From assembly GCF_000003605.2 (NCBI RefSeq), contig NW_003124909.1:286914-347432 (forward strand): a stretch of DNA of 60,519 bases. The letters run 5' to 3'. How positions within the stretch are numbered: the stretch's first letter is position 1; each line of letters starts with the position of its first letter. Positions 23,165-35,556 of the stretch are shown here, piece after piece. The position numbers and the translations under genes were made by a program. The DNA comes from Saccoglossus kowalevskii. Taxonomy: Eukaryota > Hemichordata > Enteropneusta > Harrimaniidae. Below the pieces are notes generated by a model that worked only from the letters and a program-made list of their open reading frames with translations, was not told the DNA's origin and made no database searches.

Positions 23165-26100
23165 ATGATCGGCAATAATATACATCTGGCGCCAGAAGAA
23201 TTCTCCGATTCCTTCTTCGGGGATTTCGGGTTAGTTTGCGTTTGTTTTTTGTTTTCCGCGGAAGAATTTAAAAGTTTCAATGACGTAATGCTTTTTGTGA
23301 TATGGCCCGGAGGTATTAAGCGAAAGGTAAACGTTTCAGATAATATTTTGAGCATAAAACTGCAGGTTCATATTCAATTAGAACACTGGCGTTTATTGTC
23401 GAGTGTGACTTGTCAACGACTTTCCAGAAAACTTTGCAGAATAGTATTAGTACTGTCTCATGGAAGGGGAAACTTGTGGAATTTACGCAGACGTATTAAT
23501 GTGCATTGTTCGCTGTTAAGTGGCCCATTGTCACCATGACAACGTTGGGCCATAAAATGTCACAGTTATTCAGCTATGTATACTTAAGGAGGTTCTCACT
23601 GAATTTAAAAGTATATGTCATTATCGGCAAATACTTTCATTAATTATTTTAAAAAAAAAAATAAACAAAGTTTATTTTAACCAATTTGATGTTGAGATGA
23701 AATATTCAGATTCACTGGTTTGTGAAGGAAACAATAACAATTTCATTTAGAAAATGTAGCTGTTAGTGGAACAAGCGAAAATAAAACCAAGCAAATCATT
23801 ACAGTAAACAAAAGTCCCTTAATCTCAGTTTTTGCATTGGTTTCTATGGTGAAAGCATTTCTTCGTATGAAAAAATGCTGCTTGCTAAAATGGGTTGAAA
23901 TAGTCTCTGGGCTATTAAGTTTTCACTATTCTTATAACATTCTTTGCATTGGTAGAATTAAAATCCTACTTGGGATTGTACACCAAAAATGGATGATCCC
24001 CCCTAGGCCACAGACTTAGTGAGGAGGCCAATTTTTTGTATCCACTCTACCCTTGGTGAGTGTGCAATAGAATCAATGAGGAAGCCAATTTTTTTATTTT
24101 CTCTACTCTTGCTGAGTAGACTCAATGGGGAGCCTAAATCCACTGCCCAAGATTCATCACTAATGAAAGTGACTTTGAGGGAATCCACAGGTGTTTCAGC
24201 TGGGAATTGTTGCCGGGATAGCATATTAAATTGCTGTAATTATGCAACGATAGAAACGCAGACTTTTCACGTGGTCCCAAACATAGGAGAATTGTTACAA
24301 TGGCAAAATGTACCAGGAGAGACAACAGTACATGCGACATCAATGTTGCCGTCTGAAAAAAGTGAATAAATAAATTTCAAAAAATGTTCTCTACGTAGAA
24401 CAGGTTATAAGCAAGCTAAACTGAAACCTAATGAAAATCAATTTATTTTTAGTATAGGAAATGTTTAATACAACACAAATGTAGGATTATGATATTTTAC
24501 TGTTATTAATTAAGTTTTGTTCTAACTATTTTTTATATCAGTGATCGTACAAAAGAGTTTGATCGAGTAATGGAACAATTTGATAGACAGTTGGATCCTA
24601 TACACACTTTATCAAGAGGGTTGGACTACCAGGATAGGAAACGGGATTTGCAAAGACCAGCTATTACAGATGGACGATACAGAGAAAAGGCAAGTATACA
24701 AGTGAAAACAAAATTTGGATACCAACATTTTCACAAATATGTATCTACTAGCAACAAATGTTCATCCAGGATAGTATGTCCTAAAAAACGGAAATTCAGG
24801 AAACAAATTAAGAATGTATAATTTGTTTAAAATGAAATATGAATTTGAAGGATATTTAACAGAAATTCAGGACTTCAATTTGAGAAGAATGGTTACCAAG
24901 TTTCGACTTAGTGACCATAATTTGGAAATAGAATTAGGCAGGAGAAAATTCTCAAGAATTGAGGCAAACTACAGATTGTGTAAAAAATGCAACTCAGGTA
25001 CTGTAGAAGATGAAGAACATTTCATCCTTAACTGTTGCTTCTTCACTCAAGAAAGAAATACCCTCTTAGAAGACTGTAAATTAAAAATGTGTAATACAGC
25101 TAACCGAAATTCAATATTCACTTGCATTTTAAATAGTATTACTGCACTTGCAAAATACTTAAGAAACACAATTTATAAAATCTAATTGTAATACGTATAT
25201 TATATATACCCTTTAGTTTGTTTTGTTTGTAATTTTGAAACTTTTGTTGTTTTTGTTTATTTGTGTTTGTTTTTTCAGATCTGTATCCTTACCATACAGC
25301 ACCCACCGATGGTGCAGTTGTGTAATAAAGTTATTATATAGTCCTTTTAAAATTGCAAAAATATGCTTATCCTGAACACAGGGAATATTGTATTACTAGT
25401 ATTAACATATAAAAAAAAATTGTTCACGTATTTACAGAATGCTTACTGACATTCATCAATCATAATATTCACTTCGTGTATACTTCCCATAATCATGGCT
25501 AGATTTTGTGACCTTCGAAAAGTTTAATTTTAAATTTAATTTCATAACTAGAACTACAACTAAATTATCTCTTTGATAGAGATTTAACAAAACTTTCACT
25601 TCAAAATCAGGTGTTAAACTAGATCTTGGCATGATACCGGTACATGTAGTAATAGGAGTACCGGTAGCTTACATCGAACAGGAAGTCGGAATAAGTATTG
25701 ACCTGTCTGCTTGTTTATGATACTGACAATAAACATGTTGATGTGATAAACAATTTCATCGGGGTGTGTATAATCTTCATAAAATTATGCTGGGGAATAA
25801 TCCATATCGTTAGTCATTCTATTTGAAGAGCAGCTCTGATAGAAATTTGCATAAACCAAAAACAGTATTAGTTGTATACTAAATCTGTGAATAGCGTCAC
25901 AGAAATACAGACTCGGTTAGGTTTTCCGATGAATATACAATTACAACCTGTATACCATTTATTTCAAATTGACTCCAGTAAAAATACAGCAGTAAGAAAA
26001 ATGTCGCCTGGAACAGGAACGCGATAAATAAACAGAAATTGAACTGCATAAACAAACAAACACTGATTGGTCAATACCGACCACGTGTGGACGTAGATTG

Positions 26101-29100
26101 ACCCTAATTAACATAATTTATGCATTTTACTTGGATATCGGCAGTATCACCGTAACATTGAATATAACAATGATAACTTCGAAATTAATAACAATATTAA
26201 TGTTTGCGACTTTTAATATTTTAACCATAGAAAAAACTCAGTCTGTAATTTACAAATATGGTATCTTGTATTTTCACTTCTGTGTTCAAAGCAAACAATG
26301 GGACTCTTTGTGGTTAGTGCGTCTGTGTATGTGTTTGTTTCACTGATATCTTGAGTACAACTCATTAAATTTCAATGAAAATTGATACATAGATGCTTTT
26401 GGATAATCCACAGATCTGTTTACTTCAGGGTCGAAATCCATGTATATTAATTACCCATCTTGTATAAATAGGATCATGTGACCTCATTAATATGCATAAC
26501 TTTAATGTATTTCACACTGCTGCAGATGACATGCAATCAGTGCTATAATGAAGGCATTGGACAAGAGATGCGACTAACATCAAATGACCATATGTAGTCA
26601 TGTGACCTAATTAATATGCATAACATTTATTGCAGGAGTCTGGTGCCGTACAGCCATTTGGTACATTTGAGGATGGTTTTTCCACGATGAGTCGCATGAT
26701 GAATGATATGGATATTATTAACCCCACTGTGACCAGTAATCAATATATGAAATCTATGGTGGATATGTTCAACAAAAATTTTGTAAGTTTACAGCAGGAT
26801 TCACTTACAATAGCTGGCAGATAAATGTATTCATATCATGTGCTGTACACATTTAAAGATAGGCAATCAACATTGAATTATAAAGATAAGAGCTATATGT
26901 ATTCACAACACAATTTGATTGGATGTAACCTCTGATTCGTGTTAGCCACCGTACAAATTAGTTAAATCCTATTCAAACTATGTATATATCTCTGCCATAA
27001 TTTAATTGGTACATATTTAATAGATTTTTAGTTGATTTAATTTAATAAACTGAAATTTAATGTCAAACTTTAATTGATGTTGTTGATGGATGTCTAATAT
27101 ACATGTAGATTCAATGACTTTAAAATAATGTTAATTTTAATTTTTCAATTACTGTATAATTGTTTGTCTCTAATAGAAGTGCATATATTAAACCAAATTT
27201 ATTTTATATTGATATTGACTGGATTATTAAACTATAACTTCTGTTATCGATATGTGATGCTAACAGGGTTATAAATACAGTTAATGTATTTGATTGGATT
27301 TTGAATTGGATTTGTTGGTTTCTTTTGCAGGAGCAATTGAAGCATAATCCTAATGCTCGTACATTCCGACAGTCGTCTGTAACCCAGTATTCAAAGTGTT
27401 TCGATAAAGAACCCCAGTTATACCAAGCTATATCTTCCACTAAAACAGCACCTGGAGGAGTAAGTATATTCATCCTACTTTGTACATTATCATTTAAACA
27501 AAAAATGTTTACAGCGCTGGCTGCATTTATACCCTAAACCATAGTCCTCTATAGATTGTTCTGGAAACAGGACACCTTCTTTCCAAACTGTATTTCACGA
27601 ATGAATAAATTATTAACATCTTTTAGTCTATAGTCATCATTAGACAAGATGTCATCGATGGTCTTAAGATTTTTAAAAAATCTATGACTACTAGTCTAGG
27701 GTAGTGAATTTGTCTGTAGTATTGTGGGGAGGCCTCACGGATGGGTCAGACTGATCATGTGAGTTCCCATGGAAATGAAATCATGGAGACAGCCAATCAG
27801 TGATGACACAGAATTCTTTGTCAGTTATATAATTGCATAGTGATTCACCTGGCCATTCTTGAATGTACTTGAAATGACTGGATTCCAGGCTAGCATATCA
27901 TTAGTGCTGCACAGAACACACAATTCAAAGAAATTGACTGTGGATAGAGTGAAAAAGTTTGATTGAGATTTTGAAAGTAAAAATTCAGAATCCATCCCAC
28001 GTACCAAACATTAAACAATTATAATTATAATTTATTATAATTTTAAGAACCCAAGTGAAATAGTTACTGTTACGTAATATTTCATGGTTTTTTGTGACTG
28101 GCAAAAAACAGTTACAAAACAATGGGTGCTCTCAAGTTGTCAATGCTTATTCAAAAACTAAAAGTGTCTTATGTACATGTATCCTATGACCTCTTTCCTA
28201 TATAATTATATTGATGTCATGGTAACAATTTCAGAGTGTATGCTTTTTATTAGCTCCACTGTTGACTTTGTTGAACAGAGCTCATCATATTTGTGATTGT
28301 CCATCGTTTTTGTTGTTCGTTGGCGTCCGCGTCACCTTTTTTTAACTTTTTTTTGAAAACTGCTAGCAGATTGCTTTGATACTTGGTGTATAAGTAACTT
28401 GGGTAGATCTTTCTTAGATTTGTCTCATTTTGTGATGATATCTGTAATTCTCTATATTTGATAGACATTTTTTCACAGTAAAAAGTGATATTTTTAACTT
28501 TCAGATGAAAACCACACATCTGATTGATTTAATATTATATACATATAGGTGATTTCTGCAATTGAAATCTAATTCTAATTTCTAATTGAAATGTGCATTT
28601 CTAACAGCAGATCCTCAAAAAAATGTTGATCAAATTGTTAAATGTGTCTATAAAATATTTTTGGACTACTTTATTTCATGTGTTAGGCCATACTTTTGTA
28701 ATATTGTGTGTTATATGGTATGTCACAAGAGTGTATTGATATGCAAAAACTTGCGATTGCTTTAAATGGAGCTCAGAACTGGTGGAATAAACACTACGTC
28801 AATTGTAAAAGCTCTCTGGTTTCTTTGATGTTTTGTGTATTTCTGAGACAAACACATCACTGCAGTGACCCCATAAATTAAAATGCACTGCTTAAATAAA
28901 ACACTCCTGTTAGCCTGAAAAAGTGTAATTATACCTTTGGTTTGTTGGCGAACTTTGGCAAATTGAAAACTCTCCTAACCATAAAATTTTTTCATCACAG
29001 TCTGCAGTAATCAAATAACCCAGAGAAGGACAGTTGACTATATACGTGTCGTATAAAGAGGAAATTTTATCATTTGTTAATTCATTTTAAAGCTGTAATC

Positions 29101-32100
29101 ATCAATTCATTTCATCTCATTACGTAGTTAAAAGAAACCAAAAAAGCATTGCGTGACTCGGCTCTTGGTCTGGAAAAGGTGGCAGTGGGACATCACATTG
29201 GTAAGACTATCACACATGGAGTAGAATTTATAAATCTGTACTTTGCTTGTCTAATATGTACTCAAAATCATTTCATTCTCATAGCTGTTTTTAATTGGCT
29301 GTTAATTATTATTTGTTGTATAAATATTTGCATGTTAAATACTGTAAAAATTTTTCGCTTGGAATTAATTTTCGCTATTTTCGCTGAAGGAATGATTCAG
29401 TGAAAATAAAATCCAGCGAATATACCTGTTTTCCTATATTTTACATTCAACTTGTCAAAAATCAGTGACAATAAATTTCATACAAAACACCCAAAAAATC
29501 TTTTCAGCGAAAATTAATTCCAGCTAAAATAAAGTATTTTACAGTAAATAAGTTCTATGCATGGCTACTTATAAGGTTACTGAAGGTTACTGAATGTGCA
29601 CGATTTTAAATAGACATACTTATTTGTATCTTAATGCCCCTCTGTCCAACTTCATTGTACACATGTGTGGAATGCCAATATTGGTATTCCATTCAATTGG
29701 TCATCGTTATCACATGATCTACCATTTCCGCGGATTACAATACCACTCAGTCGACAGAGAGCACTTTCAAGGGACGTAAATCACCCTGTCAAACCGACTT
29801 TTGTGTTCACCTCAATTATCTGCAATCCACTTTGATTACAGTATAAAAACACTCAGACAGAATGTTGTTTCTAATATTTACATTTTATAAACATATTTAT
29901 AAATTTGCTGATGACCAATCAGAATGATGGCTGTGATGAATACACACTTCTGAAAATAACAACCCAGTCTGTGTGTGTGCAGCAGTAAGTTCCAAAATAG
30001 ACCATATAAAGTACACATAGATGATTGGCTAGCGAGACATCATGAAAATTAAAAAAATTCATGGTTTTATAAAACATGTATATCCATTTATTACACTTAA
30101 GTTAACAAACACATTATATTTATACTTTTTAAAATAATACAAATATTTTTTAAACCAAACTGTTCACATTTAAAATCTCTTTTATTCATGATGATCAGAT
30201 TGGATCGGCAGGTACATATACCTCCTTTCATTCTGCTAAGCATGTATACTTCAATTCACACAGAAATTAAAGCAGCAGAATTAGTCTGTGCCTAACATTT
30301 GTGGTATACATAGTTTAAAATGTACATGGTTTTTGACACAATGGGGGTCTTTGCAGTACGTCTGTGTGTGTGTGTGTGTGTGTGCATGTCTGTCTGTCTG
30401 TTTCACTGATATCTCAAGAACCATACTTTGGATTTTGATGAAATTTGGTACAGTGTACATAGATGCTTTGGGACACTGTGCAGACCTGATTAGCTTTGAA
30501 TTAAAATATTTGCATATTAATTACCTAATTTGCATAATAACTGCATAATTTTCCAATTTTCCCATGATATCTCAAGTGCTAATTATCACATTACAATGAA
30601 ACTTGGTACATACCGGTAGATGTCTAGGACTATACACAGACCTCATTAGTTTTGGGTTTACATTATCTAATTCTTAGCTGTTCCATGACTGTTCCACTGA
30701 TATTGAAAGAACCAGTCATTGAATATCAATGAAACTTGGTACATAGATGCTCTAGGACAATGCACAGACCTGATTAGTTTTGGGTTAAAATATGTGCATA
30801 TTAATTACCTAATTAGCATAATAATTCATAATTTCAATGAAACTCTGTACGTAGTTGTTCTGTAAGATTGCACAGACCTTATCAGTTTTGCACTCAAATC
30901 TGTGCATATTAATTACCTTATTTGCATAATAACTTAGAGCGTGGTAGTCGTCGTGTTACGCTTGTGCGAGATATATGGGTCTCATATAAACAAAGTACGA
31001 TCAACGAGTACGAACTGACACGTTTCCAAGCTTTAATTAGGTAATTTTCATGTGATTGGAAGGTATCAAAGGAGTAACCAGCGGTAATCAGTGCAAGTCG
31101 CGCCCAGGTCAAACCTCATACTTTGGATTGTGGGAAAATCAATGTTTATCAACACAACTACCGCGCTTTAATATTTCAAGTACAAGTACTTTTGAATTAA
31201 TTAATTAATGTGTCTTCCAATACTCTCAGCACACAGAAGTTCTTTTTAATCTTTCTTTGATTAAATGCTGTTTTTGCTCTTATAGAAGCACATGTGCTAA
31301 CATCAATCATGCCTTCAATACCTTCAGCACATGGGAATTTTTTCTAAGCATTCTTTGATTATGATTTCAATGAATATTTAATATTCAATGCTTCAACTAA
31401 AGTGAAAGTTGTGCTGTGTTTATCAGAAGATGTTATTTGAAATGTACAATGCCAATACAGTAGCTTTCTAATTCTCACCTTGTTGTGTCTTACTTTAGAT
31501 GATCGAGGTCATATAGTAGAACGAGCTCGATATCGAAACACCCGAGAAGAAAGAGAACATCACAATTATGTCAATTTAACAGAAGGTAAATCTTGGTATT
31601 GCGTTCACACTTTACAAATGTGTGAGATATAATATTTCATAACATATACTGTGAAATATACTGTGAAGTACTTTATTTTTGCTGGAATTAATTTTCGCTG
31701 AAAAGATTTTTTGGGTGTTTTGTATGGAATTTATTTTAACTGATTTTTGATGAGTTTAATGTAAAATATAGGAAAAAAGATATATTCGCTGGATTTTATT
31801 TTCACTGAATCATTCCTTCAGCGAAAATAGCGAAAATTAATTCCAAACGAAAATAAAGTATTCTACATTATATACATATATACACCATTGTGGTTAAGAC
31901 AAATAGAAAATTGTCATAACAGACCAAATAACAAATGTGTAACAGAGGTTAATGTGATCCTGTACATAATTAAGTGTGCATATATTACAATATCGTGATA
32001 ACATTAATAGTCCCTGTTCGGATGCGAGCCATTTTGAATGAAGTTTCGTTTTCATATATCTGACATGCCTGGTCCACATACATCAGATTGGACATATGCA

Positions 32101-34307
32101 TGTGCATTTTTTTCACCATCAAATCCAAAATGTCTCTCTGGTGTTCATCTTGTTCAAACGAATACAGTTCCACAGAGCTATACATCTCATACATGCTTGG
32201 ATCAATCAAGCTTAAACTCATACATCAGGTTATATATCTCAAGTCTATAATCAAACAAACTACTGTAAAATCTGTATTAAAAGCCGCAGCTTCTATTCAA
32301 ATGGTACAATGCAACAGAGGAGATGCGGCTTCTATTAGAGCATTTACACATATGAGAAATGATGAATTTTGTGTTCTCAATTATTACAAACAAATGATGC
32401 GACTTCTATTAGAGATGCAGCTTCTAATACAGATATTACGGTATATCATTGACAATGACTTGTTATACATTTTTTCTTGCTTGTAGTCATGATTTAGTGA
32501 GATATAACAGCCCAAATTACTGACTTTCAAGTTTCTAATGGCTGCCTATTTGCATACTCCTTTCAAGGTTTGAACGCATGCGGGTGCACTAAGTGGAGTA
32601 GTTTTTGAATGATCACTGAGGCGTAACATCATGAATAATCTTAGTTCAAAGAAAGTTCCAGAACTTCACAAATTCCGCCAGGAGCTTGGCATAACTTGCA
32701 ATAATGTACTAAAGGGAAAGCTTATTGAACTTGCTGATGAATTAAATGTTTGTCCCTTGAAGCCTGGCAATCATAAATTATCGAGTAAGCACCTTTATGC
32801 TGTGCAAAACTGTTATATGTACAGTTACATTTCACTTTGGGATTACCAGGGATAGAAAAAACACTGACAATAATAATTATGTGTGCATGTCATATTTGTC
32901 GAGCGAAGCTTATCATATGAGTGATTGTCTGTCGTCCGTGTCAATGTTTTACTTTTTTGACTTGAAAACTACAAGCCTGAATGCTTTGATACTTGGTGTA
33001 TATGTACCTTGGATATCTTCAATTTTCTAATTTTATTGAATATTTTTGGTAAAAAGTGATATTTTTCGACTTCTTTTAAAAAAAACGCAAGTCTGATTGC
33101 TTTTATATTACATATATAGGTACAGAGGAGCTATCTCAGCCGACAGGCTGCTTGTTTTTATTTGTTACAAACTATATGTACAGACTGTTTTCATAGACAA
33201 AGTTAGAATATGGGCAAACATCTGTTTTTATCTGTTCTATCTCTCTCTCAACATTCTAAGGAATTTTTCTAGCCTCTAGTATTTTTGTTGTTGTTAAGCT
33301 GATTCCACTTGCCTGAGTTGTACTTCTTTGTATGACTTGCTAAGAGTCAAAAGAAAAAAGAAAGAATAAAATTTCTGGGAGCCATCCAACTACCCGCAAC
33401 AATCGTGAGTTACCGAAGCGCGACTTTAATAGCGAGGGGTTACTGTATTAAAACCACAATCAGCCATGGTTGTATCACCTGAATCAACTAGTTCAGGAAA
33501 ATCACTGTTCATTGTAATAAATGTGTCGGACATATTGCCATCCCATAACTCGGATAAAAATTAAACCTATATTGGAAAATATCACCCCGACTGTGGCCAG
33601 TCTACCTCCTACACAATGTAGAGCAGAAAATCTGGAATACTTGTTGGGCTTTGAGTCATCACCTCGCCGAATCAATGTAACCCACTCTTGTTGATTAAAT
33701 TGATTTTTCACTGGAGGAAAGGCATGGAAACTAACATCAGGGGATTTAAGATATTTCGCCTGATGTTTTTCTTGATTGCACTAGAAGAACACCAGGAGCA
33801 TTGCAATATCTGTTAACAATTTTATATGTTCTGTAGGTCCGATCTAGAAATAATGTGTTTGCTGCGTGTTGCTAATTGGGAGCATAGAGCTGCAATATTG
33901 CATGTAAGTCACCAACATTTATTTGTTTGTTTTCAGATGATGGACCATCATTTGATTCAGAGTGGCATTATAAAACTCACAGATATCCCTCACGCAGAGC
34001 CATTGGACGACCAGAATATGATCATACAAGCACATATCCCTCACAAAGGGCTATCAAACAACCAGAATATGATCGTACAAGCATATATCCTTCACGTAGA
34101 GCCATCGAACAACCAGAATATGATCGTACAAACACATATCCCCCGCGCAGGGCCAACGAACGACCAGAATATGATCGCACCAGAACATATCCTTCACATA
34201 GAGCCATTGAACATCACAGCAATGATCGTACTAAAAACTATCCATCTCGCAGAGCCAATGATTGGACTAGAATGTATCAGTCACAAAAGGCCACTCAACG
34301 CCATTGA
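23165..34307 (+). CDS. MLF: Myeloid leukemia factor family protein with repeat tail (MLF-B)
   Basis: Exons: 23165-23229, 24542-24689, 26636-26782, 27331-27459, 29128-29200, 31499-31585, 33937-34307. Total 1,020 nt, 339 residues plus TGA. It starts MIGNNIHLAPEEF with SDSFFGDFG before the first intron. Family blocks follow: AITDGRYREK; AVQPFGTFEDGF in a Met-rich segment (72-120); SVTQYSKCFDKEPQLYQ with TKTAPGG (121-163); LKETKKALRDSALGLEK and VAVGHHI (164-187); RGHIVERARYRNTREE; and DGPSFDSEW. Exons 5 and 6 (73 and 87 nt) have the same lengths as in MLF-A, and shared introns have the same phases. The last exon continues into about six 17-residue units around PEYDRTxxYPSRRAIE, absent from MLF-A. 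The exon 2 donor is GC (AAGgcaagt). It is probably an MLF duplicate; its specific role is unknown. Confidence 0.93.
24690..25340 (+). mobile_element. 5'-truncated LINE fragment (reverse transcriptase C-terminus)
   Basis: An ORF at 24814-25185 encodes a 123-residue tail typical of LINE ORF2 proteins. It has an LRMYNLFKMKYEFEGYL segment, then a CX2CX9HX4C zinc-binding pattern (CKKC ... EDEEHFILNC). An AT-rich 3' UTR follows, ending near an AATAAA at about 25324. No reverse transcriptase core is present. It sits in MLF-B intron 2 right after the GC donor. It is a dead insertion, not a host gene. Confidence 0.7.
26300..26635. repeat. Element D fragment and 28-bp direct repeat at MLF-B exon 3
   Basis: Element D phrases (TTTCACTGATATCTTGAG, ACATAGATGCTTTTGG) end near 26450. 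They are followed by two near-identical copies, about 125 bp apart, of TCATGTGACCT-ATTAATATGCATAAC (26473 and 26598). The second copy runs almost into the 3' splice site of exon 26636. Confidence 0.55.
28248..28530. repeat. Dispersed repeat G, copy 1
   Basis: Shares TTTGATACTTGGTGTATA, AAAAAGTGATATTTTT and TCTGATTGMTTT with 32880-33120. The left end has the foldback AGCTCCACTGTTGAC ... GAACAGAGCT. It lies in MLF-B intron 4. Confidence 0.55.
29340..29546. repeat. MITE family C, copy 4
   Basis: Near full-length copy (207 bp) with TA ends, TTTTCGCTGAAGGAATG in the left arm and AAAGTATTTTACAGTA at the right, in MLF-B intron 5. Confidence 0.85.
30332..31237. repeat. Element D, second long copy with nested element E
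   Basis: Runs in the opposite direction to the copy at 14496. It begins at the GGGTCTTTGCAG box and a (TG)n run (30361-30383), and ends at CTCAGCACACAGAAG. It holds several subrepeats with AAACTTGGTACATAGATGC and GCATATTAATTACCTAATT. Element E is inserted at 30933-31171. It lies in MLF-B intron 5. Confidence 0.7.
30933..31171. repeat. TIR element E, copy 2
   Basis: Reverse orientation relative to copy 1. Shared blocks are TATATGGGTCTCATAT, TTTAATTAGGTAATTTTC, TCAAACCTCATACTTTGG and TTGTGGGAAAATC. The right end is ACTACCGCGCTTTAA. Confidence 0.8.
31659..31870. repeat. MITE family C, copy 5
   Basis: Full-length, reverse-oriented relative to copies 1-4 (CTGAAAAGATTTTTTGGGTG near the left end), 73 bp after MLF-B exon 31499-31585. 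Confidence 0.85.
32009..32462 (+). repeat. Element A remnant with nested MITE B
   Basis: Starts TAGTCCCTGTTCGGATGCG like the intact element A and ends CATTGACAATGACTTGTTA. The middle is mostly lost. A family B MITE at 32261-32443 interrupts it. Confidence 0.6.
32261..32443. repeat. MITE family B, copy 3
   Basis: 183 bp with ends TACTGTAAAATCTGTATT and AATACAGATATTACGGTA, in the same orientation as copy 1. Confidence 0.85.
32631..32784 (+). other. ORF with SAP-like segment, possible TE-derived exon
   Basis: From the ATG at 32631 the ORF reads MNNLSSKKVPELHKFRQE and then VLKGKLIELADELNV. This fits the helix-turn-helix pattern of SAP (DNA-binding) domains: an LxKxxxELxxFLxxxG pattern, then KxxLIELA. 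A GTAAGC donor-like site follows at 32785. It lies inside MLF-B intron 6 on the same strand. I cannot find a continuing exon, so it may be a fragment of a mobile-element gene or of an unannotated nested gene. Confidence 0.3.
32880..33120. repeat. Dispersed repeat G, copy 2
   Basis: Diverged relative of 28248-28530, sharing TTTGATACTTGGTGTATA and the GTAAAAAGTGATATTTTT box. Confidence 0.5.
33975..34290 (+). repeat. 51-bp coding tandem repeat in MLF-B last exon
   Basis: About six units encode the 17-residue motif PEYDRTxxYPSRRAIEx. The first four units are close and the last two diverged. Because 51 is divisible by three, the array stays open in a second + frame and in one - frame. The units are Arg- and Tyr-rich. 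Confidence 0.85.
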
Positions 34308-35344
34308 AATAACTGCGCAGTGATGGAAAGAACTTGCAAAACATTTACAGACTGTTTTGTGCAGTGACCCCTTCCTAAGTCGCAAATATCAAGATCCAAG
34401 CAAAACAGACTTATCGCAGACAGAAAATAAACAAATTAACTTTCACTTAGACATGCTGCTCAGTTCAAAACTATAGATCAGAATAGTGGATTGTTCAGAT
34501 TGCAGTGAGTTTTATAAGGCTTTATCAAAACAGTACCTGATAAGATGTGTGAAGTCGCAAAACTTGAGCCGAGCCGCAGATACCTTTTGTTTTTCAGTAA
34601 TTGACAGGGCAATGAGTTTTAAATGCAATGAGATCAACACAAATTGAAAAACTCGAATATCAATTGTCTCCAACTAATACTTTAACAGCTAACTAGATAC
34701 ATAAAGCAACAGACCGTTAGCTATTATCTTTCAAAGCTATTACTGAAAAAAGTTGTGTCCAATTACTCACAACTTACTTATGACCTAGCGAGGGGGGTCA
34801 CTGTACTTCTAAAATTCAGTCAATACAGCATTAAATCGAGCATTCAAGTGACGGCGCATCTTTGACATTTATGGTGAAGGCAAAGTCCTTCACATCAATG
34901 ACTGTGTTTAGTTATGTAGAATTGTGTCATCTAGAATATAGTAAAATCTCCCAAAACATAATCTTCATTGATTGACTACTACAGAACAAAACGATATCAA
35001 TGATTTGAACGCCATTTCTGTCATCCATTTATGTCACTGATTGTACTTATCATTAGAGGGCATAATTGATAGTTTTAATGTTAAACAAGAGTTCATATAG
35101 TTACGTATGTAATGTAGTGACAAGATAATGATAGCTATGTAATTCCATACATATGAATTGTGTCCGATGTGTGTGTGTGTGTGGGCGACCACTTGATTTA
35201 CGTGGCATATAACCATGTAGTATTGTGGGTATGTCATCACAGCTGAAAAAGAGGTTCATAATGAGCGACCAATTATATTCTTGATTCTCTGTATTGTTAA
35301 CATCAACAATTTCTCACCCTAAATGTTTCATATTGTAAATCAAG

Positions 35345-35556
35345 TACTGTGAAATACTTTATTTTCGCTAGAATTAATTTTCGCTGAAAAGGCTTTTAGG
35401 GCGTTTTGTATGGAATTTATTGTCACTGATTTTTGATGGGTTTAATGTGAAATATAGGAATAAAAGTATCTTCGCAGGATTTTATTTTCACGGAATTATC
35501 CCTTCAGCGAACATAGCGAAAATAAATTCCAAGCCAAAATAAAGTATTCTACAGTA
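35345..35556. repeat. MITE family C, copy 6
   Basis: Full-length, starting TACTGTGAAATACTTTATT and ending AAGTATTCTACAGTA, reverse-oriented relative to copy 1, in the intergenic region. Confidence 0.85.

Noticed and set aside
23138-23539. 133-codon ORF covering MLF-B exon 1
   Set aside because: Only 23165-23229 is exon; the ORF continues past a good GTTAGT donor into the intron.
24003-24369. ORFs on both strands in MLF-B intron 1
   Set aside because: No family motif, mutually overlapping, and no coherent splice context.
33826-34323. 165-codon ORF overlapping the MLF-B last exon
   Set aside because: It is an alternate frame kept open by the 51-bp repeat; the MLF frame has family homology and the required phase.
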